Counted from the stretch's first letter, positions 1-6,171 are shown. The stretch: DNA of 6,592 nt from an uncultured Collinsella sp. (GCA_937989795.1 CALKBB010000187.1:1-6592); one strand, 5' to 3'. Numbers and translations: made by a program. The notes: generated by a model not told the origin, from the sequence alone.

Positions 1-675
1 GTGAGCGGCGTCCGCCAGCACGCGGGAGACCTGCGAGCGCGGAAAAGAGCCTGTGGGCGTCCAGAGTGCGACCTCGAGTGCCTTGGTGCGGCGTGATGCG
101 CGAATGCCCACGCGTTCGAGCCCCAAGTCATGGCTGCCGCTTAGATAGTTGAGTGCGCCGACGACCGATTTGAGCGCCTTCGGGAAGCGCTTGTCGAACA
201 GCGGGCACGTATCGACGGTCACGATTTTGCGAGGATCGACACCGTGCATGCCAAGACGCACGCGACCGTTGACGACGGTCGGTTCGAGCTCGATTTTATT
301 GCGGTAGCCCCAGTCGTCCTTGGTGTGGCAGATGGGCTGTACCAACTCATCGACCTGCTCAGGAGCGAACTTGCCGATGCGCTCGAGCGTGGAGCGCAGG
401 TTTTGCTCCTTGGCGGCAAGCTGAGCGGAGCGCGATAGATTGCCCCACGAACAACCGCCGCAGATGCCCACGAAGGGGCAGGGGGGCTGAATGCGATCGG
501 GACTTGGCTCCAGAATCTCGGTCGTGCGGGCGCGCATAAACGACTTGCCGTCCTGCACGATCTCGGCTTCGACGGTGTCGCCTGCCACAGCGCCCTGCAC
601 AAAGACGGCCTTGCCGTTGTCGGCATGTGCCAGACCGTCGGTGCCGTACGTCATCGATTCTATGGTGAGCTTCAT
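1..675 (-). CDS. rlmD: 23S rRNA (uracil-5-)-methyltransferase, RlmD/RumA type, N-terminal part
   Basis: Translating the minus strand from ATG at 675 gives 225 uninterrupted residues, cut by the window edge before the SAM-dependent methyltransferase domain. Residues 1-57 look like a TRAM RNA-binding domain (MKLTIESMTYGTDGLAH...). Then comes C66-x5-C72-xx-C75 in CPFVGICGGCSW, and a fourth cysteine at C157 (VDTCPLF). This is the [4Fe-4S] ligand pattern of E. coli RumA (C81, C87, C90, C162). The YRNK motif (124-127) is also typical of the family. RumA-type enzymes make 5-methyluridine in 23S rRNA; close relatives act on other rRNA or tRNA uridines, and the exact target cannot be read here. ATG 675 is preferred because AGGA lies just upstream (681-678, only 2 nt away). 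An in-frame ATG at 690 lacks a visible Shine-Dalgarno. The gene follows ppk1 on the same strand after a terminator. Family call strong; rlmD symbol moderate. Confidence 0.87.
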   Translation of the reverse strand, partial: MKLTIESMTYGTDGLAHADNGKAVFVQGAVAGDTVEAEIVQDGKSFMRARTTEILEPSPDRIQPPCPFVGICGGCSWGNLSRSAQLAAKEQNLRSTLERIGKFAPEQVDELVQPICHTKDDWGYRNKIELEPTVVNGRVRLGMHGVDPRKIVTVDTCPLFDKRFPKALKSVVGALNYLSGSHDLGLERVGIRASRRTKALEVALWTPTGSFPRSQVSRVLADAAH

Positions 676-721
676 ATTCCTGCCTGTCATTCGCGTTGCT
701 GTTCGCACCATGGTAGCAGGG

Positions 722-765
722 AAAAGCGCCCCGCATCCGAGGCTTTCCTCAAATGCGGGGCGCTT
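722..765 (-). terminator. Rho-independent terminator of ppk1
   Basis: A perfect 13-bp GC-rich inverted repeat (arms 724-736 and 753-765, AAGCGCCCCGCAT) encloses a small inner stem, GAGG-cttt-CCTC (739-750). Read on the minus strand, the stem lies just beyond the ppk1 stop codon (778-776) and runs into TTTT (725-722), then CCC. The U-tract is on the side expected for ending ppk1 transcription before the methyltransferase gene. On the plus strand the stem has no T-tract, so it is probably not bidirectional. Confidence 0.88.
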
Positions 766-775
766 CTACAAACGT

Positions 776-3271
776 CTATTTCGTCTTGCCGGTAATGAGC
801 GTCTTAAGACCCAGGCCGATCAGACCCAGTCCCATGCGCACGCGACCGGGGCGATGGCGCTCGATGGCCTTGGTCTTGCCAGCGGGCTTCTCGCGGCGGG
901 CACTCGTCTCGGGTGCGGGTTTGGTGACCTGCGGCTCGGGCTGAGGTGCAGGTGCAGGCTCGGGCTCAATGACGGTCGCCTGGACCTTCTGAACCTCGGG
1001 CGCTTTCTCCACGGCGGGCTCTGCGGCAGCCACGGGTTCATTCACCGGGGGAGCGGCAACCGTTTCCGGTTTGGCAACTGCCCCATGTTCAACCTCGGCC
1101 TGAATAGCTTCTTCGGCCACGCGTTCCTTCTCCTGTGCGCGCTGCTGCCCGGCGGACTCGGCGTTGCGATAGGCACGCTCCAGCAGAGCTTCCTGCGAGT
1201 TGAAGGGCTTCTCGTCCTCTTTGCGCTCCACGGGAACCCAGGTGCCGTCACTCGTCAGGCTGCGTGCCTTTACGTTGTCGCGCAGCTGCATGCCCATGTA
1301 CTCGTGCACCAGGGCACGGCAGGTGGGGTCGAGCACGGGGAAGGCGATCTCCACGCGGTGCTCGGTGTTGCGCGTCATCATGTCTGCCGAGCTCAGATAA
1401 ATCATGTCCGAGTCCACGCCGAAAGCATAGACGCGCGCGTGCTCCAAAAAGCGTCCGACGATGGAGCGGACATGCACGTTCTCGGTCTTGCCCGGAACAC
1501 CGGGCTTGAGGCACGAGATGCCGCGGATGATCATGTCCACGCGGACTCCTGCGCACGATGCCTCAGCGATCTTGTCGATGACCTCGCGGTCGGTGAGCGA
1601 GTTGAGCTTAAAGAACACGCGGGCGGGCTCGCCAGCGAGAGCGCGCTGAATCTCGCGATCCAGGCCGCGCATGATGAGCGGCTTCAGGCCGACCGGCGCC
1701 ACACCCAGGAAGCGGTAATCGCCGCGCAGATTGCCCAGCGACAGGTTGCGGAAGAACAGGTTGGCGTCTTCACCGATGCCGGGATGGGCTGTCATGAGCA
1801 TAAAGTCGCTGTAGAGTTTGGCCGTCTTCTCGTTAAAGTTGCCGGTGCCCAAAAGCGTGAGGCGGGTGAGCGCCATGCCCTCGCGATAGGTGAGCTGGCA
1901 GATCTTGGAGTGGCACTTAAAGCCTTCGGAGCCGTAGATGACGGTGCAGCCTGCCTCTTCCAGACGCTCGGCCCACTCGATGTTGTTCTGCTCGTCAAAG
2001 CGGGCGCGGAGCTCCATGAGCACCGTGACCTCTTTGCCGTTCTCGGCAGCATCGATCAGCGACTCGCACAGGCGGCTCTGCTTGGCCACGCGGTAGAGCG
2101 TGATGCGCAGCGAGATGCACTCGGGGTCGTAGGCGGCCTCGTGCACCAGATCCAGGAAGGGGTTCATGGCCTCATAGGGATAAAAGAGCAACTTGTCGTG
2201 CTGAAGTACCTGCTCGCGGATGGAGCGGGTCATATCGATGGTGGGGTTGGGCTGCGGCTTAAACGGCGTAAAGAGCAGCTCGTTGCGCAGGTGCTCGGGA
2301 ATCTTGCCCTCGATGCCGAAGACATAGCCCAGGTTGAGCGGGATATCGCAGGTAAAGACCGAGCGACGCGGGAGCTCGAGCGCCTTGCGGATAGTCTTGA
2401 GCGTTGCTTTTTCGAGTGAACCCGAGACGGCGAGCACTACCGGCTGCAGGCGCAGGCGCTTCTTGAGGATGCGCTTCATATGCTGGCGGTAGTCCTCTTC
2501 CTCTTCGACGCCCTCGCCGTCCGGATCGATGTCGGCGTTGCGGGTGACGCGGATGAGCGAACGGTCGAGCGGCTTATAGGAGCCAAAGCAGCTGTCCAGA
2601 CAGGCGAGGATGACGTCCTCGAGCAGAATGTAGGAGTAGGTGCCGGTGGGCGAGGGGATCTCGACCACGCGGTTCATCGAGGCGGGAATCTCGATCAGGC
2701 CCAGCAGACTTTCCTCGTCGGTGACGCCGTCCAGGCCGCAGGCCAGGTAGAGTGCGCCGTTGCGCAGGTTGGGGAAGGGGTGGCGCGGGTCGATCACCAG
2801 CGGTGAGATGACCGGCGACACGTAGGCCTGGAAGTAGCGGGTTACAAAGGTGCGCTCCTCGGGCGTAAGCGAATCGACACGCGCGCGGTGAACGCCCAGG
2901 GTGTCGAGCTTGCCCTCGATGTTCTTAAAGATGGACTCCCAACGGGTAAGGAGCCCGGGCATTTCGGCCATGACAGCATCGACCTGTTCGGAGGCGGTCA
3001 TATTGCTCTTGTTGTCGACAGGCTGTTTTTTGAGCTCGGCCAGGTCGGACAGACCGCCTACACGGACCATAAGGAACTCGTCGAGGTTGGACTCGAAAAT
3101 CGAGACGAACTTAAGGCGCTCGAACAGCGGCACGGACTCATCGAAGGCTTCGTCGAGCACGCGGTTGTCAAAGCGTAGCCAGCTGAGCTCTCGATTTTGC
3201 GTGTACGAGAAGTCGCGCGGCGGTTTGCGCAGCTTTGCGGCGGCTTGCTTTTTTTCGATTTTGCTCGGCAT
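776..3271 (-). CDS. ppk1: Polyphosphate kinase (PPK1) with extended C-terminal tail
   Basis: PPK1 reversibly transfers the terminal phosphate of ATP to inorganic polyphosphate. From ATG 3271 the product is 831 residues. The N-terminal domain carries NRELSWLRFDNRVL and SNLDEFLMVRV (N62, like E. coli N45). The two phospholipase-D-like catalytic domains hold R394 (ITLYRVA), R424 (ELRARFDE), the phospho-accepting H454 (KCHSKICQ) and H611 (GRFLEHARV). The spacings R394-R424-H454-H611 (30, 30, 157) equal those of E. coli R375, R405, H435 and H592, so the enzyme should be active. The family is usually about 690-740 residues. Here roughly the last 125 residues (from about 705) are an extra low-complexity Glu/Ala/Pro/Lys tail that ends in a basic and glycine/leucine-rich segment. 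Start choice: ATG 3271 has GGA nine bases upstream; ATG 3277 is close and in frame; a GTG at 3316 is also in frame, but it would overlap the candidate promoter. A terminator follows directly. Confidence 0.97.
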   Translation of the reverse strand: MPSKIEKKQAAAKLRKPPRDFSYTQNRELSWLRFDNRVLDEAFDESVPLFERLKFVSIFESNLDEFLMVRVGGLSDLAELKKQPVDNKSNMTASEQVDAVMAEMPGLLTRWESIFKNIEGKLDTLGVHRARVDSLTPEERTFVTRYFQAYVSPVISPLVIDPRHPFPNLRNGALYLACGLDGVTDEESLLGLIEIPASMNRVVEIPSPTGTYSYILLEDVILACLDSCFGSYKPLDRSLIRVTRNADIDPDGEGVEEEEDYRQHMKRILKKRLRLQPVVLAVSGSLEKATLKTIRKALELPRRSVFTCDIPLNLGYVFGIEGKIPEHLRNELLFTPFKPQPNPTIDMTRSIREQVLQHDKLLFYPYEAMNPFLDLVHEAAYDPECISLRITLYRVAKQSRLCESLIDAAENGKEVTVLMELRARFDEQNNIEWAERLEEAGCTVIYGSEGFKCHSKICQLTYREGMALTRLTLLGTGNFNEKTAKLYSDFMLMTAHPGIGEDANLFFRNLSLGNLRGDYRFLGVAPVGLKPLIMRGLDREIQRALAGEPARVFFKLNSLTDREVIDKIAEASCAGVRVDMIIRGISCLKPGVPGKTENVHVRSIVGRFLEHARVYAFGVDSDMIYLSSADMMTRNTEHRVEIAFPVLDPTCRALVHEYMGMQLRDNVKARSLTSDGTWVPVERKEDEKPFNSQEALLERAYRNAESAGQQRAQEKERVAEEAIQAEVEHGAVAKPETVAAPPVNEPVAAAEPAVEKAPEVQKVQATVIEPEPAPAPQPEPQVTKPAPETSARREKPAGKTKAIERHRPGRVRMGLGLIGLGLKTLITGKTK

Positions 3272-3288
3272 ATGCATCTGTCCGTTCA

Positions 3289-3303
3289 GTCCCCGCAGGG
3301 GAC
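3289..3303 (-). other. Perfect short hairpin just upstream of the ppk1 start
   Basis: GTCCCC (3289-3294), GCA and GGGGAC (3298-3303) form a perfect 6-bp GC-rich stem with a 3-nt loop. It lies 12-18 nt before the candidate ppk1 start codons at 3277 and 3271. If transcription starts near 3300 the hairpin would sit at the 5' end of the message, where it could protect the RNA or affect ribosome loading. It is too small, and lacks a T-tract, to be a terminator. The role is inference. Confidence 0.45.
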
Positions 3304-3306
3304 GGT

Positions 3307-3334
3307 AGCCTAACACTATTCACTATTGTCTCAA
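3307..3334 (-). promoter_or_regulatory. Candidate promoter of ppk1
   Basis: On the minus strand TTGAGA (3334-3329, five of six matches to TTGACA) is followed after 16 bp by TAGGCT (3312-3307), a weak -10 with only the outer bases conserved. Transcription would begin near 3300, just upstream of the ATG codons at 3277 and 3271. This fits those starts better than the in-frame GTG at 3316. The -10 match is poor, so this is a candidate only. Confidence 0.3.
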
Positions 3335-3465
3335 TTTAGTCGACCTGTGGCACGGACGTATCGCGTGAACGGTATCTTTACCTACTTCTTACGCTGCCAA
3401 GGCATGCAACTAACTGCCCAACTCGTTTGGAAACAATCTATATCCATACTCAACTGGTGAGGATG

Positions 3466-3483
3466 TATGAATAAGAATGATTG
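3466..3483 (+). promoter_or_regulatory. Weak candidate ArgR box
   Basis: TATGAATAAGAATGATTG resembles the Bacillus-type ARG box (CATGAATAAAAATKCAAK), with about 13 of 18 positions agreeing, mostly in the left half. The E. coli-type palindrome would need ATTCA in the right half, and this is absent. ADI operons are commonly controlled by ArgR-family regulators, which makes the position plausible, but the site is about 345 bases from the arcA start and the match is partial. An AT-rich region can give such matches by chance. Confidence 0.18.
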
Positions 3484-3495
3484 CAAGCTGAATAT

Positions 3496-3515
3496 AATCG
3501 AATCCAAATCGAATC
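3496..3515 (+). repeat. Tandem 9-bp direct repeat, 11-bp period
   Basis: AATCGAATC occurs at 3496-3504 and again at 3507-3515, exactly one helical turn apart (11 bp) with CA between. Perfect repetition of a 9-mer on one face of the helix is a common arrangement for a regulator that binds as a tandem dimer. The regulator is unknown. The repeat is about 315 bases from the arcA start and 220 from the ppk1 start, so it could serve either gene. Confidence 0.5.
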
Positions 3516-3671
3516 GTGGACAAACGACATATATATGCAGAAAACCGTTTTAGCTATGCAATTCCTAAACATGAAAATATTCGTGCAATCTAGCTTAATT
3601 CCTTAGAAAAAAGAACGTTTACCTTTGAAAATATGCTTTAGAGAACTGAAGTGCATCATGGGGGAATCATA

Positions 3672-3692
3672 TGCGATATACCGTTCATCGCA
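3672..3692. promoter_or_regulatory. 21-bp dyad, possible operator upstream of arcA
   Basis: TGCGAT (3672-3677), nine bases and ATCGCA (3687-3692) form a perfect inverted repeat. Its size and 15-bp half-site spacing suit a dimeric transcription factor. It lies about 50 bp upstream of the candidate arcA -10 element. The left copy of a direct repeat, ACCGTTC (3680-3686), falls inside its centre; the second copy is at 3701-3707. The sequence does not match FNR or CRP consensus sites. The function is inference. Confidence 0.35.
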
Positions 3693-3717
3693 CTTTGCTG
3701 ACCGTTCGGGGGCGAGG

Positions 3718-3746
3718 TGGAATTGCGGGTGGTTTTTGGATATAAC
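3718..3746 (+). promoter_or_regulatory. Candidate arcA promoter (-10 TATAAC)
   Basis: TATAAC at 3741-3746 is the best -10-like hexamer close to arcA and would start the message near 3753, giving a leader of about 75 nt. Seventeen bases upstream the -35 position reads TGGAAT (3718-3723), a poor match. The promoter may therefore depend on an activator, as is common for anaerobically or arginine-induced ADI operons. The -10 call rests on one hexamer. Confidence 0.3.
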
Positions 3747-3762
3747 TAGAGCTGTCAGCAAG

Positions 3763-3811
3763 CAGCGTCCCATATGGAGGGGCGCTGATACATTCGGCCA
3801 GTAAGGCCCGA
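3763..3811 (+). other. Structured leader of arcA: two hairpins before the ribosome site
   Basis: Hairpin 1 pairs CAGCGTCCC (3763-3771) with GGGGCGCTG (3779-3787): nine base pairs including one G-U, with a 7-nt loop. Hairpin 2 pairs TCGGCC (3794-3799) with GGCCCGA (3805-3811), with one bulged base and a 5-nt loop. Neither has a T-tract, so they are not terminators. The GGCC units could also pair with the GGCC that overlaps the Shine-Dalgarno region (3825-3828), which might allow translation control. Pairing is read by eye and its role is inference. Confidence 0.4.
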
Positions 3812-3814
3812 AAG

Positions 3815-3826
3815 AAAGGTAGGAGG
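3815..3826 (+). promoter_or_regulatory. Ribosome binding site of arcA
   Basis: AGGAGG (3821-3826) lies only two bases before the ATG at 3829, closer than the usual 5-9. A second purine run, AAAGG (3815-3819), sits nine bases from the ATG and may be the working site. The ATG is still the best start because the protein begins like known arginine deiminases, with the conserved segment SEIGKLRKVCLHRPG at residues 9-23. Confidence 0.6.
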
Positions 3827-3828
3827 CC

Positions 3829-5070
3829 ATGACGAAAGGTCTGCACGTGCCTTCCGAGATCGGCAAGCTCAGGAAGGTCTGCCTGCACCGTCCCGGCGAC
3901 GAGCTCCTCAACCTGCCGCCCGACGAGCTCGAGCGACTCCTGTTCGACGACGTCCCGTTCCTGGAGGTCGCGCAGCAGGAGCACGACACCTTCGCCCAGA
4001 TCCTGAGGGACCAGGGCGTCGAGGTGCTCTACCTCGAGAACCTCGTCGCCGAGGTGTTCGACCAGGTCCCCGGCGCCCGCGCCGAGTTCACCGACCAGTA
4101 CATCGCCGAGGCCGGCATCCGCGGCCAGCACATGCCGCAGATCGTCCGCGAGAAGCTGGACTCCATCGAGGACAACCTCGAGTTCGTCAAGAAGACCATG
4201 GCCGGCATGACCAAGGCCGAGATCGACATGCCCCTCACGGCGTCCACGACCCTCGACTCCCTGGTCAACTCCGAGTCCGAGTCCGACCTGATCATCGACC
4301 CGATGCCCAACCTCTACTTCACCCGCGACCCGTTCGCGGTCGTCGGCGAGGGCGTCAACCTCAACCGCATGTACTCGGTCACCCGCAACCGCGAGACCCT
4401 GTACGGCAAGTACGTCTTCAAGTACCACCCCGACTACAAGGACGTCTCCCTGTACTTCCGCCGCGACTGCCAGTTCCACACCGAGGGCGGCGACGTGCTG
4501 AACATCAACGAGAAGACCCTCGCCGTCGGCATCTCCCAGCGCACCCAGGCCGCCGCTATCGACGTCATGGCCCAGAACATCTTCTGGAACTCCGACTCCA
4601 AGGTCGAGCGCATCCTTGCCTTCGACATCCCGGTCTCGCGCGCCTTCATGCACCTCGACACGGTCTTCACCCAGATCGACGTCGATAAGTTCACGATCCA
4701 CCCCGCCATCATGGGCACCCTGCGCGTCTACGAGCTGACCGCCGGCAAGAACCCGGGCGACGTGAACATCCGCCTGATCGAGGACACCCTCGAGCACGTC
4801 CTGGAGGACGCCACCGGCGTCGACCAGGTCAAGCTGATCCCCTGCGGCGGCGGCGACCCGATCGCGGCCTCCCGCGAGCAGTGGAACGACGGCTCCAACA
4901 CCCTGTGCGTCGAGCCCGGCAAGATCTGCGTCTACGCCCGCAACACCGTCACCAACGACGTGCTGTACAAGGAGGGCCTGGACCTTCTCGTCGTGCCCTC
5001 CGCCGAGCTCTCCCGCGGCCGCGGCGGCCCGCGCTGCATGAGCATGCCCTTCTGGCGCGAGGACCTCTAA
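3829..5070 (+). CDS. arcA: Arginine deiminase
   Basis: ArcA hydrolyses L-arginine to citrulline and ammonia in the cytoplasm, the first step of the ADI pathway. The product is 413 residues, a full-length size for the family. The N-terminal SEIGKLRKVCLHRPGDEL is characteristic. All catalytic residues are visible: D167 in YFTRDPF, E219 in HTEGGD, H275 and D277 in HLDTVF, and the nucleophile C403 in GGPRCMSMPFWRED. These correspond to D166, E224, H278, D280 and C406 of the Pseudomonas aeruginosa enzyme. The gene is intact and heads an operon with arcB and a permease. Codon use is extreme: by manual count only 9 of 413 sense codons end in A or T (about 98% GC3), and five of these lie in the first 36 codons. 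arcB next door has 41 of 331. This may reflect very strong expression or a different origin. Regulation is probably through the long upstream region and the structured leader. Confidence 0.98.
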   Translation: MTKGLHVPSEIGKLRKVCLHRPGDELLNLPPDELERLLFDDVPFLEVAQQEHDTFAQILRDQGVEVLYLENLVAEVFDQVPGARAEFTDQYIAEAGIRGQHMPQIVREKLDSIEDNLEFVKKTMAGMTKAEIDMPLTASTTLDSLVNSESESDLIIDPMPNLYFTRDPFAVVGEGVNLNRMYSVTRNRETLYGKYVFKYHPDYKDVSLYFRRDCQFHTEGGDVLNINEKTLAVGISQRTQAAAIDVMAQNIFWNSDSKVERILAFDIPVSRAFMHLDTVFTQIDVDKFTIHPAIMGTLRVYELTAGKNPGDVNIRLIEDTLEHVLEDATGVDQVKLIPCGGGDPIAASREQWNDGSNTLCVEPGKICVYARNTVTNDVLYKEGLDLLVVPSAELSRGRGGPRCMSMPFWREDL

Positions 5071-5082
5071 GTCTTTCCGTTT

Positions 5083-5111
5083 CCGGTGCGGTCTCCCTAC
5101 AGCCGCACCGG
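5083..5111 (+). other. Intercistronic hairpin between arcA and arcB
   Basis: CCGGTGCGG (5083-5091) and CCGCACCGG (5103-5111) form a perfect 9-bp stem with an 11-nt loop, 12 bases after the arcA stop codon. What follows (cttcgtccgtcaaacgg) has no T-tract, so a standard intrinsic terminator is unlikely. Such elements in operons can stabilise the upstream message after RNA cleavage or cause partial termination, either of which would favour arcA over arcB. The function is inference. Confidence 0.6.
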
Positions 5112-5161
5112 CTTCGTCCGTCAAACGGGCGACACTAATACTTACGTAATTCATTTCTTCG

Positions 5162-5167
5162 AAAGGA
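5162..5167 (+). promoter_or_regulatory. Ribosome binding site deciding the arcB start
   Basis: AAAGGA is placed eight bases before ATG 5176. This selects that ATG over the longer in-frame reading that would begin inside the intercistronic hairpin at 5086. Confidence 0.75.
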
Positions 5168-5175
5168 ATCGAACC

Positions 5176-6171
5176 ATGGGTGTTAACCTCTCCGGCCGTA
5201 GCTTCCTCAAGCTTCTCGACCTCACCACCGAGGAGATTGAGTACCTGCTCAAGCTCTCTAAGAACTTCAAGGACATGAAGCGCGCTGGCGTTCCGCACCG
5301 CTATCTCGAGGGCAAGAACATCGTTCTGCTCTTCCAGAAGACCTCCACTCGTACCCGCTGCGCCTTCGAGGTCGGCGGCATGGATCTGGGCATGGGCGTC
5401 ACCTACCTCGATCCGGGTTCGTCGCAGATGGGCAAGAAGGAGTCCATCGAGGACACCGCCCGCGTTCTCGGCCGCATGTATGACGGCATCGAGTTCCGTG
5501 GCTTTGCCCAGGACGATGTCGAGGAGCTCGCTGCTAAGTCCGGCGTGCCCGTGTGGAACGGCCTGACCACTGAGTGGCATCCCACCCAGATGCTCGCCGA
5601 CATCCTGACCGTCCAGGAGAACTTCAACTACGACATCAAGGGCAAGACTCTCGTCTTCATGGGCGACTGCAAGAACAATGTTGCTCGCTCCCTCATGGTT
5701 GTTTGCTCCAAGCTCGGCATGAACTTCGTGGCCTGCGGCCCCGAGGAGTGCATGCCCGCCGACGACGTCATCGAGGCCTGCAAGCCCATCGCCGAGGCCA
5801 ACGGCTGCACCATCAAGCTGACCACCGACGTCAAGGACGGCGTCACCGGTGCCGACGTTATCTACACTGACGTGTGGGTCTCCATGGGCGAGCCTGACGA
5901 GGTCTGGGCCGAGCGCATCGCTCAGCTCACCCCGTATCGTGTCACCTCCGAGGTCATGGCTATGGCCAACCCGGGTGCCATCTTCCTGCACTGCCTGCCC
6001 AGCTTCCACGACACCAACACCACGATTGGCGCCGAGAAGTGCGAGCAGTTCGGCATCACCGAGCAGGAGGTCACCGACGAGGTCTTCGAGAGCCCCGCTT
6101 CCAAGGTCTTCGACGAGGCCGAGAACCGCATGCACACCATCAAGGCCGTCATGTACGCCACGCTCAAGTAA
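5176..6171 (+). CDS. arcB: Ornithine carbamoyltransferase, probably catabolic (ArcB)
   Basis: In the ADI pathway this cytoplasmic enzyme converts citrulline and phosphate to ornithine and carbamoyl phosphate; the family also catalyses the biosynthetic reverse (ArgF). The product is 331 residues, normal for the family. The carbamoyl-phosphate loop STRTR is at 57-61, HPTQ at 135-138, the ornithine-binding SMGE at 236-239, and the HCLP motif with its active-site cysteine (C273) at 272-275. The N-terminus (SGRSFLKLLDLTTEEIEYLL) and the segment GKKESIEDTARVLGRMYDGI resemble catabolic-type ArcB proteins. Position between arcA and a permease also favours a catabolic role, although annotation pipelines may call it argF. 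The start at 5176 is supported by AAAGGA eight bases upstream. Codon use is GC3-rich (about 88%), with T the only A/T ending I saw in sense codons. A hairpin with a short T-tract follows. Confidence 0.96.
   Translation: MGVNLSGRSFLKLLDLTTEEIEYLLKLSKNFKDMKRAGVPHRYLEGKNIVLLFQKTSTRTRCAFEVGGMDLGMGVTYLDPGSSQMGKKESIEDTARVLGRMYDGIEFRGFAQDDVEELAAKSGVPVWNGLTTEWHPTQMLADILTVQENFNYDIKGKTLVFMGDCKNNVARSLMVVCSKLGMNFVACGPEECMPADDVIEACKPIAEANGCTIKLTTDVKDGVTGADVIYTDVWVSMGEPDEVWAERIAQLTPYRVTSEVMAMANPGAIFLHCLPSFHDTNTTIGAEKCEQFGITEQEVTDEVFESPASKVFDEAENRMHTIKAVMYATLK

Larger units (their letters stand above)
3335..3717. other. AT-rich divergent intergenic region, no supported gene
   Basis: About 380 bases between the divergent ppk1 and arcA genes hold no convincing coding region. 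Positions roughly 3420-3640 are far more AT-rich than the genes on either side, which suits a regulatory region or DNA that was not shaped by coding selection. Small ATG frames (for example 18 codons from 3404) lack a proper Shine-Dalgarno. A minus-strand frame ends at 3603 but has no credible start. Short repeats and a dyad inside the region are listed separately. I see no tRNA, other RNA gene or mobile element signature. Confidence 0.6.

Noticed and set aside
359..736. Minus-strand frame of 125 codons at the left end
   Set aside because: The same strand in another phase encodes the methyltransferase, with its TRAM domain and iron-sulfur cysteines, uninterrupted to the window edge. This frame is its shadow.
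491..2419. A 642-codon open frame on the plus strand opposite ppk1
   Set aside because: It is in register and antisense to a clear PPK1 gene. It also crosses the terminator and the start of the methyltransferase gene, and its composition (Gly, Leu, Ala, Val, His) is that expected from reversed high-GC codons.
3404..3460. A possible 18-codon leader peptide in the intergenic region
   Set aside because: It has no properly spaced Shine-Dalgarno, is not enriched in arginine codons and is about 370 bases from arcA.
5086..5175. A longer N-terminus for arcB starting at 5086
   Set aside because: The extra 30 residues have no match to the family, the start lies inside the intercistronic hairpin, and ATG 5176 has a well-spaced AAAGGA.
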